Assembly: GCA_009746045.1 (NCBI GenBank)
Contig: RPFO01000034.1
Coordinates: forward strand, 829,240-893,239
Direction: 5' to 3'
Length of the DNA: 64,000 nt
Source of the DNA: Mesostigma viride
Lineage: Eukaryota > Streptophyta > Mesostigmatophyceae > Mesostigmatales > Mesostigmataceae
Shown here: piece after piece, positions 11,701-21,842 of the stretch
How the letters are laid out: each line of letters begins with the position of its first letter
Numbering within the stretch: the stretch's first letter is position 1
The notes under the pieces: generated by a model
Told to the model about the DNA's origin: nothing
Database searches by the model: none
The model's input: only the letters and a program-made list of their open reading frames with translations
Made by a program: the position numbers and the translations under genes

Positions 11701-14700
11701 CATGGTATATATAAATCATGGCTCAGATGTATATTCGCAGGTGTGACAAGTGGGTTCAAAGGAAAGCAACCCCTGAAAGCCATGGGAGCATCCTTGAAAC
11801 ATCCTTCCGGCGTCAAGACTGTGCTGGATAATGCTTTGTTATTCAAAAGGACGTTTGCATCTAGATCCTTGCTTCCCAGGTGCACTGGCTGTCTGCTATA
11901 CCCCAGCCTCACCGTCTGGTGCCATGCATCACGTTACTGCAACATGAACACATGGCCAGCATTGTCCCGGACGTTGCTATCATGGTCTGGACTGATTCAA
12001 CGCGAAAAAAGGCATTCTAAGTCATGCCTCCCCTGGCATGTCCGTTCCAGGCCATGTGGGTGATTGGCCGCGTGGGTAGGACTGATGCAGTTGCCAGACA
12101 AGCATGTCAGGTCTCTGTTCCTGTGTCCTAGTAAACCCGGCGACCAAGATGGGAGGAAGGGAAGACACGAGAGTTAGGTGTGCAACTGGGAAACCATCGA
12201 CAGCATCTTCATGCGGTGGGTGATGCTGAGACTAGCACGCGGGGTGTCTCTGGGCTGAGACTAGCACGCGGCGTGTCTCTGGGCGGATCGCGCAATCACC
12301 CACCGTGATGAACTCCACGAGGATGCAGCCCACACTCCAGAGGTCGCACGGGTACGACCAGCCCAGGCCTGAGAATGTGAGCGGCAACGTGTTTGTGTGT
12401 GTGGGGGGAGGGTGATAAAAGTGGATAGATAGCAGTTGGTTAGAAACTGAGAGGCTGAAGAAGTTTAGCGTTTGGTTAGAAACTGAGAGGCTGAAGAAGC
12501 TTAGCAGTTGGTTAGAAACTGAGAGGCTGAAGAGGTGTAGCAGTTGGTTAGAAACTGAGAGGCTGAAGAAGTTTAGCGGTTGGTTAGAAACTGAGAGGCT
12601 GAAGAGGTGTAGCGGTTGGTTAGAAACTGAGAGGCTGAAGAAGTTTAGCGGTTGGTTAAAAACTGAGAGGCTGAAGAAGTGTAGCAGTTGGTTAGAAACT
12701 GAGAGGCTGAAGAAGTTTAGCAGTTGGTTAGAAACTGAGAGGCTGAAGAAGTTTAGCGGTTGGTTAGAAACTGAGAGGCTGAAGAAGTGTAGCAGTTGGT
12801 TAGAAACTGAGAGGCTGAAAAAGTTTAGCGGTTGGTTAGAAACTGAGAGGCTGAAGAAGTTTAGCGGTTGGTTAGAAACTGAGAGGCTGAAGAAGTGTAG
12901 CAGTTGGTTAGAAACTGAGAGGCTGAAGAAGTTTAGCGGTTGGTTAGAAACTGAGAGGCTGAAGAAGTTTAGCGGTTGGTTAAAAACTGAGAGGCTGAAG
13001 AAGTTTAGCAGTTGGTTAGAAACTGAGAGGCTGAAGAAGTTTAGCGGTTGGTTAGAAACTGAGAGGCTGAAGAAGCTTAGCAGTTGGTTAGAAACTGAGA
13101 GGCTGAAGAAGTTTAGCAGTTGGTTAGAAACTGAGAGGCTGAAGAAGTGTAGCAGTTGGTTAGAAACTGAGAGGCTGAAGAAGTGTAGCAGTTGGTTAGA
13201 AACTGAGAGGCTGAAGAAGTTTGGCAGTTGGTTAGAAACTGAGAGGCTGAAGAAGTTTAGCAGTTGGTTAGAAACTGAGAGGCTGAAGAAGTGTAGCAGT
13301 TGGTTAGAAACTGAGAGGCTGAAGAAGTTTAGCAGTTGGTTAGAAACTGAGAGGCTGAAGAAGTGTAGAAGTTGGTTAGAAACTGAGAGGCTGAAGAAGT
13401 GTAGCGGTTGGTTAGAAACTGAGAGGCTGAAGAAGTTTAGCGGTTGGTTAGAAACTGAGAGGCTGAAGAAGTTTAGCGGTTGGTTAGAAACTGAGAGGCT
13501 GAAGAAGTTTAGCAGTTGGTTAGAAACTGAGAGGCTGAAGAAGTTTAGCAGTTGGTTAGAAACTGAGAGGCTGAAGAAGTTAAGCAGTTGGTTAGAAACT
13601 GAGAGGCTGAAGAAGTTTAGCGGTTGGTTAGAAACTGAGAGGCTGAAGAAGTTTAGCGGTTGGTTAGAAACTGAGAGGCCGAAGAAGGTTTCTGAATCTT
13701 TACCAATCAAGAATGAGCTTCATCAGCCATGAGCAGGGTTTCCTTTAAGGTTTTTGCAATCGGCCACGTGTGGCGTTTAAACTTCCGGAACAACTGTTGA
13801 CTCAGCCACCGTGTGGCTTTTAGCCAATAAAACTTGGGCCCGACACGGCCACGTGTGGTGGTACACCCAAGGGGCTTTCGTATAACCCTTCTTGGTGCAA
13901 CGAAGTGATTCCCCTGCGCAGAAACTTCAAGTAGAATGGCGCGGCGCTTCAGGCCATTATTAAAGCAAGTAAGCGTAACGCGGCCCCTGCTCAGTGCCCA
14001 CAGCTGACTGCAGAGTGGCCTTCAGCGCCACCTGCGTACTTAGTACTTACTAAGGCGGTTTGTGGCGGAAGTCAGTCAGCCAGTTTACTCAATATTCCCA
14101 TGCCGGTTTTCCAACAGAGTTACATCTAGTGGCGGAAGGGTGGCAGAGGAGTGTTCTGAGACATCCAATCGTGGCGTCAGCTGTAGAAGGGTTGACTATC
14201 TGTGGCGAACGGAAACGTGAGAGTAGAACAGCACCGCCACATCGTAGCATACGGACCCCCTTGCCAAAGGGTGTGGCACCGCCACAAATGACCAAATTTG
14301 GTGCTACACCGCCACATTTGGCGGCAAAATGCCACTAACAAAAACCCTGGCCATGAGCAGGCAGAAGTATACAGCGCATGATTGACCAACTTCCCTTGGC
14401 AATACAAAGTTACCCCCCTCTCTCTGAACACACAATATCTGATGGTCACACGGCTCTGCATGGTTCCTTGAAAAAGCGCAGAAAACCAAGTCATGAGTCG
14501 CACGCCTGGTCCAACCGATGCGTAGTGCACGTTTGCAGCGCAGACTCAAGCGGACTGCCACAAGTGCACACAGGCGCAGGCACACACACATGCACAGACA
14601 TGCAGTTGCACGCACCTAACCCGCTCACACGCATGTGCACGTACACGCGCGAGAGCACCAGCACCCCGCCCCCACCCCCCCCGCATGGACAGAGGCATAA

Positions 14701-17402
14701 CCACAGACACGCTCTCTGCCCCCCCGGAAATGTGTTCACCATGCAGAAACATGGTTTCTTCCAGCCCTCACCCAAGGAAAACCTGCCAGCGCCCGCTCCG
14801 CATCTACCAGTGCCTACTCACCCAGGATGACCTCGGGCGCGCGGTAGTGCCGCGTGGACACCACCGTTGCGTGGTACTGGTCCTCAAACGTCGCGCTGCC
14901 AAAGTCGATCAGTTTGATGCGCGTGTGCTTGGGCTCACGCACCAGCTTCTTGCTCCCCTGCACGCCCAACTCGCAGGGGGTGGGGTGGGGGGGGGGACAC
15001 AACGGATGCCATTAAAAACGTTCAGTCGTATATACTACTGTAGCAGTAAGTAGTAGTACATATTCGGTGCAATGGTACTATTCGCTTGGTGCTATTCGGT
15101 ACTACAGTACAGCATTAGTGGCGACTGGGATGCGCACAGCTAACCACTGCCCTGCACACCCGACTCACAAAGGGGTGACTTTGATAGGCGACCATGCATG
15201 AAACCATGAAGTAGCATTGTGATATAAGTGGCAACATTCATAGCAGTGGCGCCGAATGCACCAGCTTCGTGCTGCCTTGCACGCATGACTGGCAGGATGG
15301 GGGGGGGAGGGGAGTGTGACGGATGGCCCCCCAACAGTGTATTGTGTTATATGCAGCAGGCGGCACAGACGAGCTTTTCGTTGCCCTGCACGTGCGGGTT
15401 GCGTGGGAAATGGTGGCAGACTTGGAAAAGACAGATGCCAGTGGAAAGAGCACCAACACCCCCACCCACCTGCACTAATATTGTGAAGCTGTAAAACTAA
15501 TGTGAGGCACTACGCGAGGCGTGACAACCATGCTGGACGTGGCCTGCCGAAGTGCCCGCATTGCATTAACAGTGTGTTACTAGTTGTCTGTGTGTACAGA
15601 TGCTACGCGGAACCAAAGCGCGGGAGCCGTGTGGCCACTTGAGCTTGCTATATGATAAAACTAAATCCACAATTACTCTAATTACAGGTGTCCCGGCACG
15701 TACTGGTAGCGGGACTTTGACGTATTCCGAGGAGACGAGCAGCACGTTCTCCGGCTTGAGGTCGGTGTGGACCAGCTTGAGCCCGTGCATGTCTGCGCGG
15801 GGGTGCAGTATTATCGCAGCCGCAGTAGGGGGGTAGGGGTGGGGGGCAGGGGGGAGGGGGGGATAGGGAGGTAGGGGGGTAGGTTCAACAGGGTGTTCGT
15901 GGTTTTCGTGCCGCAGTAAGAGGCGAGATACAAGCACGGTATGGGAGTATCAATTAATTCAATCCGCCAGACCATCAGGCAGTTGACTGGACAGGACATG
16001 AGCCGGCAGCTCCTATTGTGTGAACGCATGGAAGAAATGCTGATGGTGGGCAAACAGCCAAGGTGTGAGTTTGAAACCAGTTTCTCTGGCATAACAATGG
16101 TGCCAAACAAGAGCAGCCATGCGGCCATGGCTAGCACTCCTGCTGCTCTTGCAAACCAAGCACAAGCCAGTCACAGGTCACCGTTAAGTACGTACGATTG
16201 GGATGTGACCGCTCTGTAATGCTACGCACCTGGCTACGCTTGTCGGTAAAATGCTGGCCGCATTTCTGGCCATATGGCTTCTGGCACAGGCCCGAAGGCA
16301 GCAGCGACCCAGAAAAAACAAAAATAACGCTGTGAGGATTATATTGCTTGTCCAAAGAAGGCATTGTGCACGTGGTCATGAGGGTAAGGGTCGTGCTTAC
16401 ATGCCACAGATTTGAGTATCTGCGCCGCAAAGTCGCGCACGATGTTAAGGCTGAAGGGGCAGTAGTGGTTCTTGCGCATGAAGTCAAACAGGCTCAGGCC
16501 CAGCCGCTCAAATGCCTGGAGCGTGAAGCCAGCGCCATCGTGTGGCAGACGCCACGATGTGCAGGGCACGGAGAGCGAGCATGCGTGGGGGGGAATAGTG
16601 AGTGTTTCGCACATCCGGCCAGCCACCCAGCCAGCCCCGAGGAAATACAAACAAAATTCACGAGGAAAGGTAGATGCGAAGATAGGTCAGCACTTGAGAC
16701 CAATAAACACGCTCGGCAGGCAGCCATCCTGCTGTAATCCTCGTCGATAACCTACGATATTCCCACGATAACCCACAGGCCATGATATAGATCGGCAAAG
16801 TACTCGCTGCTTGCATACGCGAGGGCAAGGTATGCCTAGCCTCACAGAGCACTACACCTGGTCATATTGCCAACACAAACGCATATCGACACCAAAAGTG
16901 ACTGTACACGCCGAGCCCTGCAATCCACGACAGAAGGAACCAGGCATATGCATCCCCCGACACCCAAGCAAGGAATGCTATTTCACTCGCACTGCTTTGC
17001 AACACCAGATCGCGGTTAGTCTGCATGGCTGCAACCAGCTCCGCACCAGGCAAAACGTGCCCCCGAAAGTAAAACCAGAAACACTAATCTGACTACATCA
17101 CTGCTGTGAAACACCAGCTCCTATGCGTGGCACACCAGCTCCTACAAATGGCTGTGACCAGCCACGCACCAGGCATATGTGCCCCCGGAAGTCGAAGCAG
17201 TCCTTGAAGAGCACGCATCCCATCTGGCCGTTCGGGTCGTGCTTGGCCAGCACGAGCAGCACGTCCTGCTCGATCATGGCCGCCTCGCGGTACTTGCTGG
17301 CGTTGCGGATCACCTTGATCGCCAGGTACTCCCTTGCCTCGCGGTCCCAGCACTCGAGCACCTGGCCAAACGTGCCCTCGCCCAGCTTGGACAGGATCTT
17401 GT
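8796..17402 (-). CDS. LAMMER/CLK family dual-specificity protein kinase (plant AFC type); N-terminal exon(s) not found
   Basis: Eight GT-AG exons join in phase: 17402-17170, 16515-16401, 15792-15704, 14957-14822, 12368-12304, 11484-11387, 10002-9873 and 9086-8796 (TAG). They rebuild an entire kinase domain: glycine loop GEGTFGQV, lysine in AIKV, catalytic loop [11 protein letters not shown] (LIDFGSATF), activation/APE segment [24 protein letters not shown], the signature [12 protein letters not shown], and a C-lobe ending [21 protein letters not shown] glycine/histidine-rich tail (HGHGHGHG) follows. LAMMER kinases phosphorylate SR splicing factors in the nucleus. The first exon found starts in mid-codon just before [12 protein letters not shown], so at least one upstream exon is missing. 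No lesion was seen, and introns run from about 610 to 2,450 bp. Family call is secure; exon ends are read by eye. Confidence 0.93.
10091..10642. repeat. 38-bp minisatellite in kinase intron (about 14 copies)
   Basis: Unit begins GCGATAGTGGGGAGCATACG and ends GGTAGACCCGCGTAT. It lies in the intron between the LAMMER-motif exon and the next exon. Each unit contains an imperfect palindrome around GGGTAGACCC. Sparse substitutions show tandem duplication with drift. Confidence 0.97.
12430..13690. repeat. 36-bp minisatellite in kinase intron (about 35 copies)
   Basis: The unit on the plus strand contains GGTTAGAAACTGAGAGGCTG and AAGAAGTTTAGC. On the transcribed (minus) strand every unit reads TTTCTAACCAAC...CTAAACTTCTTCAG, which resembles a branch point, pyrimidine tract and AG acceptor. 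The array begins about 60 bp upstream (in transcript sense) of the real acceptor at 12369. A 492-residue ORF through the array exists only because 36 is a multiple of 3. Confidence 0.97.
13734..14349. mobile_element. hAT-like non-autonomous element (MITE), 616 bp, in kinase intron
   Basis: The element starts CAGGGTTT and ends AAACCCTG, and is flanked by a perfect 8-bp duplication GCCATGAG (13726-13733 and 14350-14357). Eight-bp duplications with CAGGG ends are diagnostic of hAT. Repeated GTGGCG/CGCCAC subterminal motifs could be transposase-binding sites. No transposase is encoded. Confidence 0.8.
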
Positions 17403-17576
17403 CTGGAGGGGGGGGAGACAAGGGGCGCGGGGGCAAGGGGATACGCAGGGGCAATGGAACAGGGCGGCAGGCAGTAACAAAGGGAAGTTCAAGGATGAAG
17501 CAAGGAGGGTGCAGGAGGGAAGGGACAAAAGGAAGGGACAGAAGGAGGGCCAAACCAAAGGGGTTCAGGGAACAGA

Positions 17577-17783
17577 GGGGCAAAGGGGCAAAGGGGCAAA
17601 GGGGCAAAGGGGCAAAGGGGCAAAGGGGCAAAGGGGCAAAGGGGCAAAGGGGCAAAGGGGCAAAGGGGCAAAGGGGCAAAGGGGCAAAGGGGCAAAGGGG
17701 CAAAGGGGCAAAGGGGCAAAGGGGCAAAGGGGCAAAGGGGCAAAGGGGCAAAGGGGCAAAGGGGCAAAGGGGCAAAGGGGCAA
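17577..17783. repeat. (GGGGCAAA)n minisatellite, about 26 copies
   Basis: Perfect 8-bp repeats about 175 bp upstream (in transcript sense) of the first identified kinase exon. The plus strand has regularly spaced G4 runs, so quadruplex formation is plausible; the transcript carries CCCC/TTT pyrimidine runs. Confidence 0.97.
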
Positions 17784-18048
17784 GGGAAGAAACGGAAGGG
17801 GCCAAGGGACAGGACAAGAGATGGGGCACATGGAGGGGTATCAGCATTGAGGAGGGAAGGAGCTAAATGGGGGGTGAACGATGGGCCGAAGGGGAAGGGA
17901 GGGCAGGGGAGAATAGGGGGAGCACAGACATGATAAGCAACACAAGAGAAGAATATTGTGTGTGTGTGTGTGCAGAAGGGGAAGGGAGGGCAGGGGAGGG
18001 GGGAGCGGGAGGGAGGGAACAAAGACATGATCAGCAAGAGAAGGGTGT

Positions 18049-18073
18049 TGGGGGGGGGGGGGGGGGGGGGGGC
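18049..18073. repeat. Poly(G) tract, about 24 nt
   Basis: A homopolymer run in GA-rich sequence; its length is unreliable in most sequencing. Confidence 0.9.
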
Positions 18074-18220
18074 GGGAGAGAAGAGAGGAGGGATTGCGAG
18101 TGGGTGGGTAGGATAGTAATAATAATAATAAGATATTATTAATGATATTATTATTCATAATAATCCATTTAACCACATTGCAAATAGCTATGTGCATGTG
18201 GTGAAGCTACTAATTAATGT

Positions 18221-18249
18221 ACACGTGACTGCGTCACGAGAGCATAAGT
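18221..18249. repeat. Palindromic dispersed repeat, copy 2
   Basis: Matches 5034-5062 (ACACGTGACTGCGTCACG, then GAGCATAAGT). Confidence 0.5.
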
Positions 18250-18472
18250 GGTGAGCATTAATTGTGAGTTCAAAACTTTCATACACCTGCTTGACATATG
18301 ACTCATAAACTGCCGTGGCTTGAGTTGAAGTAGCACATTTTTCTTACCATCTAGAACCCAGGCAAGGCCCCAAATATGGAATAAATAACAGAGCTGGTGT
18401 GGACGCTTAGCCAGGAGGAAAACATGCAGCACAACAGTCAACTGGAATAATAATTTGTGCGAGTAGGTAACA

Positions 18473-18730
18473 ATGGTGCTAGAAACATATGCGATTACAG
18501 ATGCTCAGCAGCAGAAATACCGGACCAATATTGAAACCATTCTTTCGCATGACCAGTTCCATACATTAGCCAATCATCCATCGGACCTGATCTTTACTAT
18601 GCCCAGCCACAAGTTTTTATGCGTGCAGTGCCATTACAACTGTTGGAATCAAGACATGTTCTTGCCGAACCATGCTGCCATGTGCATACGACATGCCACA
18701 TATGGGGGAGGCAATGCAAGAGAGGGATGA
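18473..18730 (+). CDS. Hypothetical 85-residue ORF with cysteine/histidine cluster
   Basis: The ORF contains CVQCHYNCW followed by NHAAMCIRH, an arrangement that could bind zinc (C-x2-C, H-x3-C-x2-H). Codon use is more AT-rich than in the kinase exons. No family is recognised; it may be a fragment of a transposase zinc finger or chance. Confidence 0.2.
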   Translation: MVLETYAITDAQQQKYRTNIETILSHDQFHTLANHPSDLIFTMPSHKFLCVQCHYNCWNQDMFLPNHAAMCIRHATYGGGNAREG

Positions 18731-18956
18731 CTGCCATACGCTCAAAATAGCATTATGCAAGGCAATGTAGGGGTATCACATGGGGACACTGTCAGGGCGA
18801 TCTCCGATACCCCCTAACACGTACATCGTGGGATGAGGCTTTCGCCCAACTCAAATACGTAATGGCCATCTTTGTCCGATGGCCGGAAGGGAGGGGAGGC
18901 CCGCGTCTGAATTACTGCAGGCGCGTGGCCATTAGAGGACCGCTGCCTGGTTCGGC

Positions 18957-19211
18957 CTAACGCAGCGGCTTCCGATAAGCTTCGCGTGTTTTCAGCTCGG
19001 GTGTAAAGGCCCTGGCCAGGAGCCGGGCTCGACGTCCCTGGCCGCCGAGAGGACTCATAAGCAGCCCCCGGGTGATCTCTATCCGACGGACGTGCAGGCG
19101 CAACTGCATCTTGAGCGTCTCGGGAATCAGCCCGGGCTGCTTCACCAGCTGGTGCCCCACCAGCATCGTATCTCGACCGCTGAAGAGTCGCCGATCACGC
19201 AGCGATGAGGG
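18957..19211 (-). CDS. Unrecognised coding-like exon or fragment
   Basis: A minus-strand frame runs from near 19,211 through LRDRRLFSGRDTMLVGHQLV and QLRLHVRRIEITRG to a stop at 18957. Composition and GC-rich third positions look coding. It does not match any LAMMER kinase segment. It could be the last exon of another gene or a transposon fragment. Confidence 0.3.
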   Translation of the reverse strand, partial: PSSLRDRRLFSGRDTMLVGHQLVKQPGLIPETLKMQLRLHVRRIEITRGLLMSPLGGQGRRARLLARAFTPELKTREAYRKPLR

Positions 19212-20780
19212 AGGGAACGCAAATGCATGAACGCCAATGCAACGGAGATCTAGAGGAGAGAAGCATACAGTGCTAAGAAAACCTTTCTGTGATACGGTGC
19301 GCTAGAACGCCCTAATTGCGGAAATTTGCGACACAAAAACACACGCAAGAAGATGCCGACAACGGGTGTAAGGCGAACTGATATTTGCTTGGCGAAGCGT
19401 CACCAATAGACATGTGAGGCACACGGGCTAAGATGCTCTCAAACGAAATGTAGTTTGCCTACCTTACTGGACCGATATGTCTCTCGAGAATTCCCTGTGC
19501 GCTTGTCGCCAGCAGTCTCGCCATAGCGATGCTGCCCCTCCATTGCAATAGTCGCCCTTAATAATCCTACAGCATTCGGGCTGATTCTGAAGAAAGGGCC
19601 AGCAACTGCCCGCTCCCTACGCAACCAATGACTGTAACCATTTCAAACCATAAGGCACGACCTTAAAAAACACTGGCTACGCTGGATATTTCAAAACGTA
19701 AAATAATTACCGGGTAGGGATCCTAACGGCCATAACACCATGGCAGCACCGTTACTGGAGGTCGCTCGTGCGCTCGCTGTGTCGCATCGCGCGGTCTCGA
19801 AACGAACTAACTAACGTGCGTGCGTGTCATGCTCACTCAGCCGTTCAGCAACGGAAGCACGTCGCCTGGGACATGTCCCGAACCAAGTTGGGATTCCTCC
19901 TGCTTCCGAATTCCAGCTTTTTAACGGACGATACTAGTAATGATGCCACTATAGATTCTATGCTGCCCATTTGCGGCGTTGGAACAACAACAACTGATCA
20001 TGAATTCATGATCATGAAGACGCCCAACGCCCAACGAAAAACAACATTCTGTGATTGTTGAGTTGTGGAAGTTTGGCGAACTTGAATAGAGAAATTAGCG
20101 CAGATGGCTATGGCGGCGTAAAGGATAGTAGGCGATAGCCTCGACCATTCGCGACCGGGAAGATACCTCCAGATTCTTCGTAAAAAGGTGCGTCTAACGA
20201 GCTCCCTCTTGCCCGCAACCTTTTAGGCTAGCCGCCATGCGGTCCATGTCGGTCACAGGCTGTCTTACGTGGGTACGTAAGCACCTGCAAACCACATTGT
20301 TCTCATGACGGCTAGCCCGGATTGCGGTCGGATTACGGGTAAAGTGCTGTTCGTGGGACGGTACAAGCTATGGTCAGTGCATACCCGGCAGGTGCTGGGT
20401 TTCCTGATTATGCAAATACCCCCCTACCGCAGGTGCGGACGACACACTTTAACCCTGGTTACGGAATTACCATGCACTGGCGGTTTAGTGGAGGAACCAC
20501 TAGCGCCTTCCCTGGCGACTCGACTTCGCCTAGAAACCCCCCCCTGAGATCTGCCGTCATTGCTAGACACGGCAAGGCAATGAGGCTTTCACCCATGGTC
20601 ATCACCCATCAGCTCAAATCCGGCACCCCACCAACACCCGACACTGACACTCTTCCTCGCTTGTGGTTTCTCTGCGCTTGTGCTTTTCCATGGTTGCCCC
20701 GACGTGGCGGCGCCGGACGCAACGGACGTGGCTGCCGCGCCAACCGTGACTAGGTAAGACCTGCCTGATACGCCACTAAC
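19212..20780. other. No complete gene; possible LINE relic near 20,340-20,400
   Basis: The plus-strand segment near 20,362 reads KLWSVHTRQVLGF, resembling RLWSVYTRQILTAF at the C-terminus of the LINE RT at 24.9 kb. It suggests the tail of an older related LINE directly upstream. The rest holds no recognisable feature; 20,600-20,780 may be the LINE leader. Confidence 0.4.
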
Positions 20781-21842
20781 ATGAGCCAACTCACCATAGT
20801 ATCATGGAATGTACGCGGTCTCAATAGCTATGGAGTACGTACTGCTATTGGCATTCCCAATACTACTCGTATCAAGCAATTATCCCTTCACCTCGCATCA
20901 TTACTGCAGGGCTACGGCGGCCCAGCCCATGAGATCTGGCTGGGCCTGCAAGAGCATAAAATTCAAGGCCCGGGGGTCACGGCCAACAAAGCAGTGAGAG
21001 CACTAGCTCCTAATAGTGAGAGTCGTTGGGCCTGGGCGCGAGGAACCCAGGGGGGCACAGCTTTGATTCAATACCGTAAAACGGCTTCCTCACACCTCAC
21101 CTGCCACACGTGGTCCCAACCGGTAGATACGGCGGCGGCTCAATGGCAAGGCCGCTGGGTACGACAGCACATCACCTGGGATAGCAAGCAGGGGTACCTT
21201 CTTTCAATTTACGCCCCAACCGACCCAGCTGAACAACATAATTTTTTCAAAGACATGTTTCAGATGATCCACGCCATTACTTCCCACGGCCTGGAGATCA
21301 TATTGATGGGTGATTTCAATCTAGACATGGCGGCGCACCCTCAATCACGTACAAACCCCTTTCACGAACAGCTACTAGAGCTTAACCTACACGACCTACT
21401 GCGCTCCAGGGACAACGACCACACTTGGCTTGCAACACGCGACGGTCACCGCATCACACGCCGTCTAGACAGAATCTATGCCACGCACGCTTGGGCGGAC
21501 CTTGTATGTCATGCTAGGGTAGATCGCTCTATCACTCTTTCGGACCACTACCCTTGTATTATCACCTTAACGCACCACACCCCACCGACGCGGGGACCCG
21601 GTATCCCCCGCTTCAACCGAGACTTATTGAGGGATCAAACATTCACGGCTCAAGTAAAAGCTTTTTGGCGAGAGTGGGTGGCCAGCATCCCTCACTATAC
21701 CGATCATTGTCGATGGATGCAAGCCGGCCTACAACATGTATTGCAACTTTCCAAGAAATACACTGCTGAGCTCAGACAACAGAAAGGCCATGAATACCGA
21801 TGTTATGAACGTATTGTCAACCGTCTACAACTTAACCCTTAG
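20781..21842 (+). CDS. LINE apurinic/apyrimidinic-type endonuclease domain
   Basis: Start MSQLTIVSWNVRGLN sits at the usual N-terminus of an ORF2. APE motifs appear in order: SWNVRGLN (metal-binding Asn), LGLQEHKI (catalytic Glu), YAPTD, MGDFNLDM, RLDRIYAT and LSDHYPCI (catalytic His). The enzyme nicks chromosomal DNA to prime reverse transcription. The stop at the end of this piece is not native: it lies 5 bp inside the piggyBac-like insertion that begins at 21,836. The original frame continues at 23,184 within the RT part. Confidence 0.92.
   Translation: MSQLTIVSWNVRGLNSYGVRTAIGIPNTTRIKQLSLHLASLLQGYGGPAHEIWLGLQEHKIQGPGVTANKAVRALAPNSESRWAWARGTQGGTALIQYRKTASSHLTCHTWSQPVDTAAAQWQGRWVRQHITWDSKQGYLLSIYAPTDPAEQHNFFKDMFQMIHAITSHGLEIILMGDFNLDMAAHPQSRTNPFHEQLLELNLHDLLRSRDNDHTWLATRDGHRITRRLDRIYATHAWADLVCHARVDRSITLSDHYPCIITLTHHTPPTRGPGIPRFNRDLLRDQTFTAQVKAFWREWVASIPHYTDHCRWMQAGLQHVLQLSKKYTAELRQQKGHEYRCYERIVNRLQLNP

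Larger units (their letters stand above)
17403..18472. other. Upstream intron/flank of the kinase gene, low complexity
   Basis: Purine-rich plus strand (pyrimidine-rich in the kinase transcript), the 8-bp array, a poly-G tract and ATAATA/ATTATT repeats near 18,118-18,165. I could not find the exon encoding the residues before KILSKLG here. Confidence 0.6.

Noticed and set aside
12232..13710. 492-residue minus-strand ORF of SVSNQ repeats
   Set aside because: It is the 36-bp intronic array read in frame; it runs into a kinase exon out of that exon's frame.
17098..17866. ORFs with GAKGQRGK or CPFAPLPL repeats
   Set aside because: Products of the GGGGCAAA array; the real signal in this interval is the kinase exon at 17,170-17,402 on the minus strand.
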